A stretch of 64,000 bases of DNA from Paenibacillus mangrovi (GCF_022898935.1 NZ_JALIRP010000004.1:434001-498000); one strand, 5' to 3'; shown: positions 26,972 to 37,257, counted from the stretch's first letter. The notes: a model not told the origin generated them from the letters alone. A program made the numbers and translations.

Positions 26972-28729
26972 CTACCCGAGAATAGCACTATCGCGAAGGG
27001 TAACGACCGGCTCTTTGGCACCATGCAGCTCGAACAGCACGAGCTCATTTTCTCCTTTGCGGAGAAGAGGGCCAGGGATGTACAACGTTTTTTGCGGCCC
27101 TACCGTTTCCCAATAACGGCCAAGGTTGAAGCCGTTGATGTACGCAACGCCTTTGTTCCAACCTTTCAACTCGAGGAACGTATCTGCCGTCTCATCCACT
27201 TCGAACGTCCCTTTGTAGAATGTTGGCTTACCATCACTTTTCGCTGCTGCAGTTGTATACTCCAGCTTCGACAAGTCTTCCATTGGCAGTGTGTGGATCG
27301 TCCAATGGTATAGGAACTGCGCCCCGAAGCGGATTCCTTCCGTAATCCCTTTCACATCACGCAAGTATGGGCCGTAGTTGGTCCGTCCCATATTTTCGAC
27401 AAGCACGCTCAAAGTTACGCCCTCTGGCGGGATGCTAAAAGTAATTGGCTCTGCGTCTTTGTTCCAGCGCTCAACGACACCTTTATATTCACCGTCAACA
27501 AAGATCTGCGCACGATCATGCACATATTGAAGTCTCAGAGGTGTCTCTTCGCGTGGTCCTGAAATCCGCGTTGTGTACAAGATGAAGCCGTAGTTTTGTC
27601 CAAGCAGCTCCATAGGGTCCGGGCATGTTCTCTGCACCGGCGTAGACAGCTTGTCAAGGGAATCGAACAACGACGCTTGTTGTGTCATGTTCACCTGGCC
27701 GTAAGCTTTCTTCGCAATTGGTTCTGGAAGCTCCAAAGGACCGAGATCAACGTATTTCGACACGACCTCGCGTACAGCATAGAACTTGTCCGTCACATCG
27801 CCGCATTCGCTGACCGGAACGTCGTAGTCATAGCTTGTGATGGTTGGCATATACTTGTCGCCATCGTCATTCGCACCGCTCCAGAAGCCGAAGTTCGTTC
27901 CACCATGGAACATATAGAAGTTAACCGATGCGTTCATCGACAGCATTTCGTCGAATACTCTCGCCACATCGGCTGCATCACGGGTATGATGCTTCTCGAA
28001 CCAATGGTCGAACCATCCGTTCCAATACTCCATACACATGATCGGACCTTCCGGCTGGTAAATGCGCAGCTCAGCAAAGGCTTCCTTTGGCCGTGAACCA
28101 AAGTTGACAGTCTCGAGCACATCCGGAACCATACCGCCTTGCAGCATAAAGTCTCCTGGTCCATCGGAGGTAAACAGCAGCACGTCGATACCGCGCTTGA
28201 TCTTGCCCTCTTTTAAATACTCAAGATACTGCGTGTCATTGCCATAGCTGCCGTATTCGTTCTCGATTTGCATCGCGATGATCGGCCCGCCGTTCGTGCA
28301 GAGCAGCGGAACAAGCTTCGGCATCAAGACGTCATAATAGGCGTCGATTTTATCGAGGAACGGCTGGTGGAAACAGCGTAGCTTCATGCCAGGATCGGCC
28401 AGCAGCCATGCCGGCATTCCGCCGAATTCCCACTCTGCGCATATGTATGGACTCGGGCGAACGATTACATGCAGCCCCAGCTCGCCTGCAGTCTCGATAA
28501 ATTTGACGATGTCAGCGATACCTTCGAAGTTGAACTGTCCTTCATTTGGCTCGTGCAGGTTCCACGGAACATAGGTTTCTACCGTGTTGAATCCGCAAGC
28601 TTTCAGCTTCATCAGACGATCGCGCCAATATTCAGGAACGATACGAAAATAATGGATTGCGCCTGAAATAAGTCTGACCGGCTCGCCGTTAAATACAAAT
28701 TGGTTACCTTCCACTGCAAAAATAGACAT
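26972..28729 (-). CDS. GH35 beta-galactosidase
   Basis: 585 residues. The TIM barrel shows the GH35 pattern: GAIHYFR, GFNTVETYVPWNLHEP, RPSPYICAEWEFGGMPAWLL, then acid/base E158 in QIENEYG and nucleophile E234 in MEYWNGWFDHW. Two small beta domains follow (about 360-585, ending FNLGRYWETVGPQKTLYIPG). The length equals that of the compact bacterial enzymes. There is no signal peptide, so it works in the cytoplasm on imported galactosides with beta-1,3 or beta-1,4 links. It lies after the kinase gene with its own palindromic element upstream. Confidence 0.93.
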   Translation of the reverse strand: MSIFAVEGNQFVFNGEPVRLISGAIHYFRIVPEYWRDRLMKLKACGFNTVETYVPWNLHEPNEGQFNFEGIADIVKFIETAGELGLHVIVRPSPYICAEWEFGGMPAWLLADPGMKLRCFHQPFLDKIDAYYDVLMPKLVPLLCTNGGPIIAMQIENEYGSYGNDTQYLEYLKEGKIKRGIDVLLFTSDGPGDFMLQGGMVPDVLETVNFGSRPKEAFAELRIYQPEGPIMCMEYWNGWFDHWFEKHHTRDAADVARVFDEMLSMNASVNFYMFHGGTNFGFWSGANDDGDKYMPTITSYDYDVPVSECGDVTDKFYAVREVVSKYVDLGPLELPEPIAKKAYGQVNMTQQASLFDSLDKLSTPVQRTCPDPMELLGQNYGFILYTTRISGPREETPLRLQYVHDRAQIFVDGEYKGVVERWNKDAEPITFSIPPEGVTLSVLVENMGRTNYGPYLRDVKGITEGIRFGAQFLYHWTIHTLPMEDLSKLEYTTAAAKSDGKPTFYKGTFEVDETADTFLELKGWNKGVAYINGFNLGRYWETVGPQKTLYIPGPLLRKGENELVLFELHGAKEPVVTLRDSAILG

Positions 28730-28764
28730 AGTATAAACCTCCGTTAAATTATAATTTATATTTG

Positions 28765-28796
28765 CATATGTTGAACATATTGTTCATGTATATGAT
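28765..28796 (-). promoter_or_regulatory. Palindromic element before the GH35 gene
   Basis: TGAACA (28772-28777), TAT, TGTTCA (28781-28786) form a perfect 15-base dyad. It is flanked by CATATG and TATATG, which extend the symmetry imperfectly. It lies 43-57 bases before the GH35 ATG, a typical operator position. Confidence 0.45.
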
Positions 28797-28801
28797 GATG
28801 T

Positions 28802-30535
28802 TTAACTGATATCACTTTGAACAGACAACTCTCGGTATAACGGAATGACGATCCGAACCGTCGTTCCTATGCTTAATTTACTCTCTATCGTTATGCCGAA
28901 TGATTCTCCGAATTGCAGTTTGATCCTCTCATTTACATTCCGGATCCCATAACCAATCCTTTGGTCATTACAAGCAAAAATTTTGCTTATCGTTTCCTCG
29001 CTCATACCGACTCCGTTATCGATAACTTTCATCACGATCGCCCCTTCTTCCTGATAGGCAACGATTCGGATATGAAGGGGCTCTTCGGACATGGCATGCT
29101 TCAAAGCGTTTTCAACAAACGGCTGCAAAACCAGCTTCACTGTATCGTATTCCAAGACAGAGAAATGAATATCAAAGCTAACCTCAAGCCTGTCCACATG
29201 CTTTATCTTTTGAATGCCAATGTACGACCTTACCTGCTGAATTTCCTCGCGAATCGGAATGATTGATCTCCCCTGATTCAACGTCAGACGGTAGAACGTT
29301 GCCAGCTCGCTAACCATTTGATGCAGCTTCTCCGTTTCTCCTAAGCGGGCTAGCCTGCTAATCGAAGATAACGTATTGTACAGAAAGTGCGGATTAATTT
29401 GAGCTTGAAGCGCATCCAGCTCAGCTTCTTTCTTCTGCAAGTTGGTAACATAGACCTCCTGGATGAGGTCTTCTGTATGCTCAGCCATCTCATTGAACGC
29501 AATAGCAATTTGCGCGAACTCATCCGAGCCGGTATATTGGATTCGCTTCGTGAAATTTCCTTCTTGAAATGCTCTGAGGGAACGAACAATTCTGTTGATT
29601 TGCTTCGAAAATGTATTGGAAACAATCGCACCGATCGCCACGAGTATCAAAAAACTCGCAACACAGATGAGCAGTGTCATATTTCTTACTTTCTGGGCAG
29701 CATGTTCCAGCTCCTGAAGCGGAATAAGTGCCATGATCCGATAGTTGATGCCTTCGATAGACTCATGAATCTGCATGTAAGCTTCCGCCTTCGCCTTCCA
29801 ATCCTGCGGGAGCGGATTGCTCCTATTCTCGTAAACGGCTTCGTTCTGCTCGTTGATCACAGCGAAATAGCCTGGTATACCGTCTCTGCTGTCGCTGTAA
29901 TTCAGGTTTCCGAATAGATTGTCCATTTTGACGGTAACCCGCATGGTTCCAATCGCCTTGACGGTTTGAAAATCCATCATCTTTCGAAGCAAAGAAATAT
30001 TGCCAAACTTCGAATCCATACCAACTTGCATCCACACGGAATCAACAGGCATCGCCTCAAACTTTTTCACCCAGTCCAGCTGCTTGACGCGTTGATAATG
30101 AATCAGGTTATACCGTTTGCCATGCAAAAGCGGATCTTCACTGGTCTCTGTATCATAGATTTCCGGCAAGGTATCATTGTACAAAAACAAATCAAGCATG
30201 ACGTTGTGCGTCGACTGATTTAAAGCCGATTCAAGCTTTGGAATGACGTTTTGGGTAATGGTCTGATAGCTGTCCCAAGGCTCTTGGCGTTTATTAAATG
30301 CTCGCTGCAGCGACTGATCCAGATAAATCTGATTATTGACCCGCTCCACCATTTGCATTCTTCCCTCGATGTTATCGCGAACCTGCTTCAACGTGGTTGT
30401 GACATTTTGTATCGTCTGTTCTTTCACATATTGTACGGAAGTATAATACGCATAATAACCGATAGAAATGACAGGTACGATGACCAGCAGTATATAAGAA
30501 GCCATTAATTTATATCCGAAGGAGAACCGTTTCAT
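28802..30535 (-). CDS. YesM-like membrane sensor histidine kinase
   Basis: 577 residues: membrane helix 1 (about 10-30), an extracellular Cache-like sensor (about 35-280), helix 2 (NMTLLICVASFLILVAIGAIV), HAMP (about 305-360), then the His_kinase domain with H383 in QINPHFLYNTLSSI. The ATP-binding domain has QPFVENALKH, DNGVGM and GYGIRNVNERI. The start overlaps the stop of the response regulator gene (ATGA at 30532-30535). The pair would sense an external sugar, often via an SBP, and switch on nearby transport and hydrolase genes. Confidence 0.92.
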   Translation of the reverse strand: MKRFSFGYKLMASYILLVIVPVISIGYYAYYTSVQYVKEQTIQNVTTTLKQVRDNIEGRMQMVERVNNQIYLDQSLQRAFNKRQEPWDSYQTITQNVIPKLESALNQSTHNVMLDLFLYNDTLPEIYDTETSEDPLLHGKRYNLIHYQRVKQLDWVKKFEAMPVDSVWMQVGMDSKFGNISLLRKMMDFQTVKAIGTMRVTVKMDNLFGNLNYSDSRDGIPGYFAVINEQNEAVYENRSNPLPQDWKAKAEAYMQIHESIEGINYRIMALIPLQELEHAAQKVRNMTLLICVASFLILVAIGAIVSNTFSKQINRIVRSLRAFQEGNFTKRIQYTGSDEFAQIAIAFNEMAEHTEDLIQEVYVTNLQKKEAELDALQAQINPHFLYNTLSSISRLARLGETEKLHQMVSELATFYRLTLNQGRSIIPIREEIQQVRSYIGIQKIKHVDRLEVSFDIHFSVLEYDTVKLVLQPFVENALKHAMSEEPLHIRIVAYQEEGAIVMKVIDNGVGMSEETISKIFACNDQRIGYGIRNVNERIKLQFGESFGITIESKLSIGTTVRIVIPLYRELSVQSDIS

Positions 30536-32128
30536 TTGCTACCCTGACCTTGCTTACGGTAATCTGCCGGCGGAAGACCGAAACTCTGCTTGAAATGCCT
30601 GCTGAACATGGTCAGATTCTGATAACCTACGAGGTGGGCCGCTTCAAATATTTTCAACTTCGGATCCTGAAGAAACTGACGGGCTTTTTCCATGCGTTTC
30701 CTCGTTACAAATTCACCAAATTGCTCATCGGTAACCTCTTTAAACAAATAACCCAAATAGTTGGGTGAAAACCCGAACACCTTGGCTACATTCCGCAGCT
30801 GAAGTGAAGTCTCAAGATTCTCTTCAACGTATCTTTCAATTTCATCAATCAGCTTTTGGTTCGGATTTTTCTTCTTGTTATGCAAATGCTCGGAAACCTC
30901 ATACAGCTGCCTGCGGAGCCATGACTTGATATCGTCAATCGTTTCAAAATCATAGAGCACGTTCAAATTTTTCAAGTCGATGCTGAGTAAATCATACAAA
31001 CTGACGTTCAGCGACTGCAGGAAAAAATCTGTCTTTGAAATCGCATACAAAGCAAAGTTGTAAACAGACAGCTTGTCCTTAAGACTTTGCACCAATTCGA
31101 ATAGTTGTTCCAGGCTGTCATGGATGAGGACAGGGTCATAATTGACGGTGGCGGCGAACATTTTTTCCATGATTTGCTCAAGGTCTAGTGATTGTTTAAC
31201 GATTTCGCCCTCTGTCTGCTCCATCGTGATTACCCGACATTTGCCGACAAACATCTTCGTTCCAAGCGCCTCGCAGGCTTTCCGGTAGGAGCAAGGGGCT
31301 TCTTTGCAGGGAGTCGACCTGTGAGCCTAATCCAACCGTGATGGTCAAGTTGGAATGATTGCGTACATGATCAACTAAATTCTGCATCGTTTCCGCAGGT
31401 TCGAGTTTGCAGCCACCCATGAGAATGACAACCTTGTCATCTCCCGTCTTGCAATAAATCCCCAGCTGCCGGACATGAATGTAATCACTGATCAAGCGAA
31501 ATACATGATCGATGGCGAATCTCCGCTGATCATCGGAAAACGCCTTCAATTTCCACGCCATGTCATCCATTTCAATAATAGCGACGCAGCATTGTCCGCC
31601 ATCCCAGATGATGCCCCATTTTTCATGAAAGTGGTAGAGCATTCTGTATTCAATCGTTCCCCGCAGCCACTGATACATCATTTCATTTTGCAGCAGCGGA
31701 ATCGATGAGTCCATTTGCTCTTCCTTCTTCATTTGTTCCCGTTCGTACTTCAATTGCTCTCTGACAAGCTGCAGCGTGTTCAGCAGCTCTTGATCATTCA
31801 CGGGTTTTAGAATGTAGGAACTGGCATTCATCGAAATGGCTCTTTTGGCATATTGGAAATCCTCATGACCGCTAATAAAAATAATTTTCAAATGGGGGAA
31901 CAATCTTTTGGCCTGTTCGGCTAGCTCAAGTCCGGACATCAATGGCATTTGGATGTCAGTGATGAGGATATCCACGTGCTTTTCCTGCAACAGGTTTAAG
32001 GCGGCCCCTCCCCCGTGTACGGCACCAACGATCGCCATGTCTAGCTGTTCCCAGGGCGTAAAACGTTGTAATACTTCCAAATCCAACTGTTCATCGTCCA
32101 CAAGCAATACGTTATTTATGGCAATCAT
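30532..32128 (-). pseudogene. YesN-like response regulator (receiver plus AraC output), frameshifted
   Basis: From ATG 32128 the frame encodes a receiver domain with phospho-acceptor D58 (ITDIQMP) and a linker to about residue 274 (VGLGSQVDSL). There it slips at about 31306. The expected continuation KEAPCSYRKACEALGTK is in the next frame and runs to a complete AraC-type pair of helix-turn-helices (NVAKVFGFSPNYLGYLFKEV; IFEAAHLVGYQNLTMFSRHFKQSFG). One extra base explains this. Without correction the product is a receiver without DNA-binding domain. It may be a real recent inactivation or a sequencing error; no slippery heptamer is evident. The kinase gene follows with ATGA coupling. Confidence 0.85.
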
Positions 32129-32147
32129 TCCTTATGAAAATGTATAT

Positions 32148-32168
32148 AGTATACTATAATAGTATACT
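32148..32168 (-). promoter_or_regulatory. AGTATACT-N5-AGTATACT palindrome before the response regulator gene
   Basis: Two AGTATACT boxes (32148-32155 and 32161-32168) separated by ATAAT form a 21-base perfect dyad 20 bases before the ATG. Each box contains TATACT, which could serve as a -10. The same arrangement precedes the GH43 gene. Confidence 0.6.
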
Positions 32169-32214
32169 CTTCCATTCGACAAAGTTGAAGCTATTTGTCG
32201 TACATTTTGTCAGA

Positions 32215-34512
32215 TTATTCTGCCACTTCTTCTGGACATGTTTCAGTTATAACTTCTTCACTCCATTCACTATAACCAGCAACGTTTTTGGCCCTTACTT
32301 TTACCGTATGGCTAGAGCGCGGTGCGAGACCTGTCTGTGAGAAGTCACTAGTAGCATTACTTATCACTCTGTCATCAAACATCATGTCGTATTGCAGTGC
32401 TCCTGGTGAATCATCCCATTTGATATTTAGAATAGATTCATTTTCAGCCACAACAGTCAAATTTACTGGGATAGAAGGTATTTGAGGAAATTCTCCGGAA
32501 CCAAACATAAACCAGTTCAGTTTGCACATATGTTGACTCGCACCATGAAACACAAGATATACCTTTTGTATTTCAGTTACTTTTGTTGTAAGGTCACTCT
32601 TCACATTGACATACTGATTGATATCACCTGTATTGGGAATATGAAGTGTACTTATTAACTCACCATCCATGCGATCAAGTCTAACCTCAATCTTACCTCC
32701 AGTTAATGAACTTGCTACCCGTGCATTAAACCATGCTGCATCACCAGCACCAAAATCGACTTGATCATATTGCAGCCAATCTCCGTCTTTAAGATTCGAT
32801 ATACTTAGATCATAGTCACAGTTCGGATCATCACATGTCCATTCTGTTTTTGAGTTTATTTGCAGTTCCTTGTCTGAAACAAACTTTTGATCGTCATAAC
32901 GCTCAGCATCAATTTTTCTATTTATGCCAAAGAGGTTACCCTGATTTTCTGTCGTTGTCAGTTCAAAGGAATCTACATCAACATATCCACCCAGCTGTAT
33001 TGTTGCATAGTTGAAAATACCAAATCGCATTCCTACATAGGTTCCATAGCGCATATCGTATCTTCCGCCAAGCCGTGTAAAATGGATCCCGTCTAGACTA
33101 TATGAAAACTCCATTCGATATTCATTTCTTGGAGTCTCAGCCCTTAACCAGATGTCTTTGATGCCTATAGATAAATTTACTGATGCATGTTCAGTCGTAT
33201 TATCATTAATAACGATAGATTTATGACCATCTTCATTTTTGATCCCGATGAATGTAAAACTTTTTTGCATTAAGCATAGACCTGCTGTATCACCATCGGC
33301 CATATGACTAATATCTAACTTAACAGTCCCTATACAATCTGGACCAACGACCCGCTGTGTAAGCGTATTTCTGGCATAGGTTAAGTTATCCGTAACACTC
33401 GAAGTATGAAGTCTCATATATCCTGGTCTTTCTTCGAGACTCCATTTACTATTATCCGGATTGTGATTCCATTGCCACTGTAACCCTATCGTTCTCGTGC
33501 TAAAGTCATCCGAAGCATGCGGCGCCTTGGGTTGGGAAGGCTCTAAGTCAGGTATATTAGGCTTTCTATGTGTAATAACAGCTTTTTCACCATCTACCTG
33601 CCCCATGTATGGCCAGCCATTCTTCCATTCAACAGGCTGCAGTGTAGGTACTCTTCCAAGTTTCGATCGATCCTGGAATATGATCGCCCACCATTCTGAG
33701 GTACCATCTTCCTGAGGTACGTCGACAATTCCCCCTTGATGAATGCCATTCCCCCAGAAATTCATAAAGCTTGTCATAATATCCTCTACTTCATAAGGTC
33801 CGTTTGCTAAATCCTTCGTTCGAATGGCAACTTCTTTTTTGGAACCATGCTTCCAAATCGGCGTCGTTAGAATATAGTAGAAGCCATTTATTTTATATAC
33901 ATGTGCGCCCTCATTATACCCATTGTAACGATGACCGGGACATGGATAAGAATAAATCTTCTTACCGTTTCTTTTGGCATCAGGTTCTCTCTTAGAAATG
34001 ATAGATAATTGGCCTGTTTCTTCATTTACGATCGTAAGCTCACTAAGATAGAGTTCTCCTTGGCCATGTACGACATAGATTTTTCCATCATCGTCAAAAA
34101 ATAAGCCTGGATCATACAGTTCGTCTTCCAGTTTATACAGCGTCCATGGACCCTTTGCACAATCTGCAATACTTACATATGCAGCATCATGATTGATATT
34201 AAACATAAGATAAAATTTATTGTTATGATATCTTAAACTCGTTGCCCATGGACCTTCGTCATAAACATCGCCGTCGATCAAGTCATATTGATCGCCTTCC
34301 ATTCGCTCAACCGCATAACTTTCGTATTCCCAATTCACTAAGTCTTTTGAACTCATAATTGGGCATCCTGGGAATAAATGCATACTTGTTGAAGACATAT
34401 AGTAGGTGTCACCAACTCTGATTACATCATTATCCGGATAGTCACCCCACATAATGGGATTCGTATAGGTACCATTTCCATTGTCAGCAATCCAACCAAC
34501 TTTTCTGCTCAT
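32215..34512 (-). CDS. GH43 glycosidase with CBM6 and Fn3 domains
   Basis: 765 residues. Five-bladed propeller of GH43 (about 10-310) with WGDYPDNDV (base D27), DPGLFFDDDG and GYNEGAHVYK (acid). A beta-sandwich of the beta-xylosidase C-terminal type follows (about 335-530), then a CBM6-like domain (about 545-675: SNLKDGDWLQYDQVDFG, KIEVRLDRMDGELI) and a fibronectin type III domain (about 680-765). The layout resembles GH43 subfamily 12 arabinofuranosidases/xylosidases, but the substrate is not certain. There is no signal peptide, which is odd for an enzyme with CBM6 and Fn3 domains. GGAGG precedes the start. Confidence 0.9.
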   Translation of the reverse strand: MSRKVGWIADNGNGTYTNPIMWGDYPDNDVIRVGDTYYMSSTSMHLFPGCPIMSSKDLVNWEYESYAVERMEGDQYDLIDGDVYDEGPWATSLRYHNNKFYLMFNINHDAAYVSIADCAKGPWTLYKLEDELYDPGLFFDDDGKIYVVHGQGELYLSELTIVNEETGQLSIISKREPDAKRNGKKIYSYPCPGHRYNGYNEGAHVYKINGFYYILTTPIWKHGSKKEVAIRTKDLANGPYEVEDIMTSFMNFWGNGIHQGGIVDVPQEDGTSEWWAIIFQDRSKLGRVPTLQPVEWKNGWPYMGQVDGEKAVITHRKPNIPDLEPSQPKAPHASDDFSTRTIGLQWQWNHNPDNSKWSLEERPGYMRLHTSSVTDNLTYARNTLTQRVVGPDCIGTVKLDISHMADGDTAGLCLMQKSFTFIGIKNEDGHKSIVINDNTTEHASVNLSIGIKDIWLRAETPRNEYRMEFSYSLDGIHFTRLGGRYDMRYGTYVGMRFGIFNYATIQLGGYVDVDSFELTTTENQGNLFGINRKIDAERYDDQKFVSDKELQINSKTEWTCDDPNCDYDLSISNLKDGDWLQYDQVDFGAGDAAWFNARVASSLTGGKIEVRLDRMDGELISTLHIPNTGDINQYVNVKSDLTTKVTEIQKVYLVFHGASQHMCKLNWFMFGSGEFPQIPSIPVNLTVVAENESILNIKWDDSPGALQYDMMFDDRVISNATSDFSQTGLAPRSSHTVKVRAKNVAGYSEWSEEVITETCPEEVAE

Positions 34513-34592
34513 TATTCATAGCACCTCCAATTTTAGGAATTAACTCAATAGTGCAACAGGCACATGATACATGGCATCCATCCCTCATATAA

Positions 34593-34629
34593 ATGGATAG
34601 AGTATACTAATTTAGTATACTCTATCCAT
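34593..34629 (-). promoter_or_regulatory. Long AGTATACT palindrome before the GH43 gene
   Basis: A 37-base perfect dyad centred at 34611: ATGGATAG, AGTATACT, AATTT, AGTATACT, CTATCCAT. It lies between the SBP stop (34644) and the GH43 start (34512). It is AT-rich and without a long T run, so it looks more like an operator overlapping a promoter (two TATACT boxes) than a terminator, although it could also slow transcription from the SBP gene. Confidence 0.6.
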
Positions 34630-34643
34630 CCACTCATCTGAAG

Positions 34644-36275
34644 TTATTTACTACCATTAATTTTTTTCAGATTATCCTGCCATTTCTTCTGGATGAATTC
34701 GAGCACTTTAGGAAAGCCGGCTTTATTCATGTCTTCATTCGCCTTGTTCAGAATCGATACGACTTCCTCGTCGCTCTTGGCATAAATCATTTTTGAAAAA
34801 GCCTCATCAAATATATCTTTCACCGATTGCTGGATAATGCCTTCTTCAGAATCCCCTTGCGGGTCTGTATTCGCAAAAGGTGTGATGTCCATCGACGTCT
34901 TCCAAGCGACATTCACCTGCGCCGTCGTTTGGAAATCCCGCTCCTCCTCAGGAAGAAGGTTTTCTCTGGCCACTTTGGCATTGTCGACCCATGTCGCATT
35001 TCCGGCCATTATATTGTCGGCAATTTGCAGCTTGTCCAGTTCGGCTTTGTCCATCGATTTATATTTATCGTTAGGTATCGGAAATCCGTTCTCGTCTTTT
35101 TTATCCCAAAGGAATCCCGGAGGTCCAAAGAAGAGAACTGCTTGCCCCTCGTCGCTTGTAGCCCAATCGAGGTAAGCAAAAATACGTTCAGGATCCTTCG
35201 CATTCTTCGTAATGACGATTTTGCCGCCGCCTTCTCGTCCTGTATAGTTCGGATAAATTTTGTTCTTGTCCAAACCTTCTTTGTGTACTGGCCAAATAAA
35301 TTCGTAACCACCTTCAGGATCTTGGGCGCGTAGAGTCGAGTTCGGGACGCGGGCTCTGCCCGATAAGTTCACATTCAGGGAAACAGCTACTCTCCCTTGA
35401 CTCAGTTTCTCTATCATTTGATCGGCCTTTTGTGTAAACACGTCCTGTGTCATCAGCTTGTCACGATACAATCGGCTGGCAAACAAAATGAACTCTTTGA
35501 AAGCTGGGTCTTCTGTAATCGGCTTCACCGTGTCACCGTCCGGATAGAACATTCTGCTCACAAAATACGGCGGGGTGTTTTCCTTAAATGCTGAATACAA
35601 CATCTTGATATCGTAAGGACCGCCGACTTCAAGTGGAATCACATTCGGATATTTCACTTTGACTGCTCGCAGATAGTTTTCTAGATCCGTTGTTGTCTCC
35701 AGCTTCGGCGAACCCATCTCTTTGTAGATTTTCCGGTTTACAGCATAACCGCCGTTTCCGTTCATATGGTCGCCACCGACATACCAGTCAGGAACCATAT
35801 ACAATTTACCGTCATCCGAACGGTTGACATTAAGGATCATATCGCCGGCAGATTTCTTAAGATTCGGATATTTATCAAGGTATGGATCAAGTTCCACCAC
35901 TTGTCCTTCGCTGATCAACCGATCGAGCTCTGGTCCCGGTCCAAGCGCAATCACGTCTGGCAACTCACCGCTCGCATACATCGCGTTGAATCGTTGCTTT
36001 GCGTTCCCGTTCGTCGGAAGATAATCGACTGTCACCTTCTTGTTTTCCTGAACCCACTTGGTTGTTACCGTCTCTCCCCAAGCGGCAGGCTGCCATCCGT
36101 CGTCAAAGTTGTACATCGTGAACTTAAGCGGTTGATCTTTGCTTGCAGCATCCCCGGCATTCCCATTCTCTGTTGCAGCTTTGCTCTCTTTTTTGTCGCT
36201 CCCGCAGCCAGCTAGTAGTGTACTGACAGATAGAACCGCGACCAACAAACATGTAGACCATTTTCTCTTGTTCAT
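34644..36275 (-). CDS. Extracellular sugar-binding lipoprotein, LplA/YtcQ type
   Basis: 543 residues with lipobox STLLAGC (Cys24), the larger SBP class used by YtcQ/LplA transporters: PLKFTMYNFDDGWQP, GELPDVIALG, YLDKYPNLKK, MVPDWYVGGDHMNGNGG. It is the third gene of the transporter set (permeases at 37258-38181 and 36340-37233). Such systems take up complex oligosaccharides. Confidence 0.92.
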   Translation of the reverse strand: MNKRKWSTCLLVAVLSVSTLLAGCGSDKKESKAATENGNAGDAASKDQPLKFTMYNFDDGWQPAAWGETVTTKWVQENKKVTVDYLPTNGNAKQRFNAMYASGELPDVIALGPGPELDRLISEGQVVELDPYLDKYPNLKKSAGDMILNVNRSDDGKLYMVPDWYVGGDHMNGNGGYAVNRKIYKEMGSPKLETTTDLENYLRAVKVKYPNVIPLEVGGPYDIKMLYSAFKENTPPYFVSRMFYPDGDTVKPITEDPAFKEFILFASRLYRDKLMTQDVFTQKADQMIEKLSQGRVAVSLNVNLSGRARVPNSTLRAQDPEGGYEFIWPVHKEGLDKNKIYPNYTGREGGGKIVITKNAKDPERIFAYLDWATSDEGQAVLFFGPPGFLWDKKDENGFPIPNDKYKSMDKAELDKLQIADNIMAGNATWVDNAKVARENLLPEEERDFQTTAQVNVAWKTSMDITPFANTDPQGDSEEGIIQQSVKDIFDEAFSKMIYAKSDEEVVSILNKANEDMNKAGFPKVLEFIQKKWQDNLKKINGSK

Positions 36276-36339
36276 TGCATCGATTACCCCTCTCTAATAA
36301 TCTCTTCTATGTTATCGTCTATCGACGCATAACATCTAG

Positions 36340-37233
36340 CTATTCTTTCAATGAACCAACAAGTACCCCTTTAACAAAATACTTCTGCACGAATGGATAC
36401 ACCATAACTATTGGAATGGTTGCAACCATCGTCGTCGCCATAACGATCGATTTATGCGTAACGCTCTGCGCGTTCTGCAGAAATTCCTGTTTGGTCGCAC
36501 TGATCGTCGTGGAGGCTTCGAATGACAAAATTGATTGTATCGTTTGATTGAGAATGACTTGCAATGGCAGCAGTTTCTGATTCGAAATATAGATCGAAGC
36601 GTCAAACCATGAGTTCCAGTGACCGACCGCAGTGAATAGCGATAGCGTCGCGATGACTGGCCCTGATACCGGCATAACGATTCGGAAAAACGTATTTATA
36701 TGATTGCATCCATCAATTCTGGCCGATTCCTCCAGTCCGTCTGGGAGCCCTAGGAAAAAGGTACGGAAGATGATCATATTCCAGACGCTGATGAGACCGG
36801 GTATAATCATCACCCAGAACGTGTCCATCAAATGAAGATCCTTGATTAACAGATAACTTGGAATGAGACCACCGCTGAAGTACATCGTGATGACGCAAAG
36901 GATCATATAAAACTTTTTGCCTAGCAATCCACGCCTCGACATCCCGTACGCAAACATGGAGGTAAATAGAATGGATAGGAAGGTGCCCGTAACTGTTCTA
37001 GCAACTGTGACCCAGAGAGCGTTAATTAATCGTGCGTCCTTGAAAACATATTTGTAGTTCTCTAGTGTAAATTCTCTTGGCCATAGGGTAACACCCCCAG
37101 CCGCCGTATCATTTCCTGCATTAAAGGATATAACCAAAGAATTCCAGAATGGATACAAAGTGACAACGGCAAGCAACAACAAGATTGCATATACCACAAT
37201 ATCGATTATATTATCTTCGAGTGAACGTTTCAC
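36340..37233 (-). CDS. Carbohydrate ABC transporter permease, LplC/YtcP type
   Basis: 297 residues, six helices, EAA loop EESARIDGCNHINTFFRIVMPVSGPV, ending YFVKGVLVGSLKE, the usual YtcP ending. It lies 24 bases after its partner permease. Confidence 0.93.
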   Translation of the reverse strand: MKRSLEDNIIDIVVYAILLLLAVVTLYPFWNSLVISFNAGNDTAAGGVTLWPREFTLENYKYVFKDARLINALWVTVARTVTGTFLSILFTSMFAYGMSRRGLLGKKFYMILCVITMYFSGGLIPSYLLIKDLHLMDTFWVMIIPGLISVWNMIIFRTFFLGLPDGLEESARIDGCNHINTFFRIVMPVSGPVIATLSLFTAVGHWNSWFDASIYISNQKLLPLQVILNQTIQSILSFEASTTISATKQEFLQNAQSVTHKSIVMATTMVATIPIVMVYPFVQKYFVKGVLVGSLKE

Positions 37234-37257
37234 AAGCTGCCTCCTTTCTTGAAGCCG

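Noticed and set aside
31300..31310. Programmed frameshift in the response regulator
   Set aside because: No slippery heptamer or downstream structure is visible, and this family is not known to use frameshifting.
34593..34629. Long dyad taken as a plain terminator of the SBP gene
   Set aside because: It is AT-rich, lacks a proper T run and its core is repeated before another gene, so an operator fits better.
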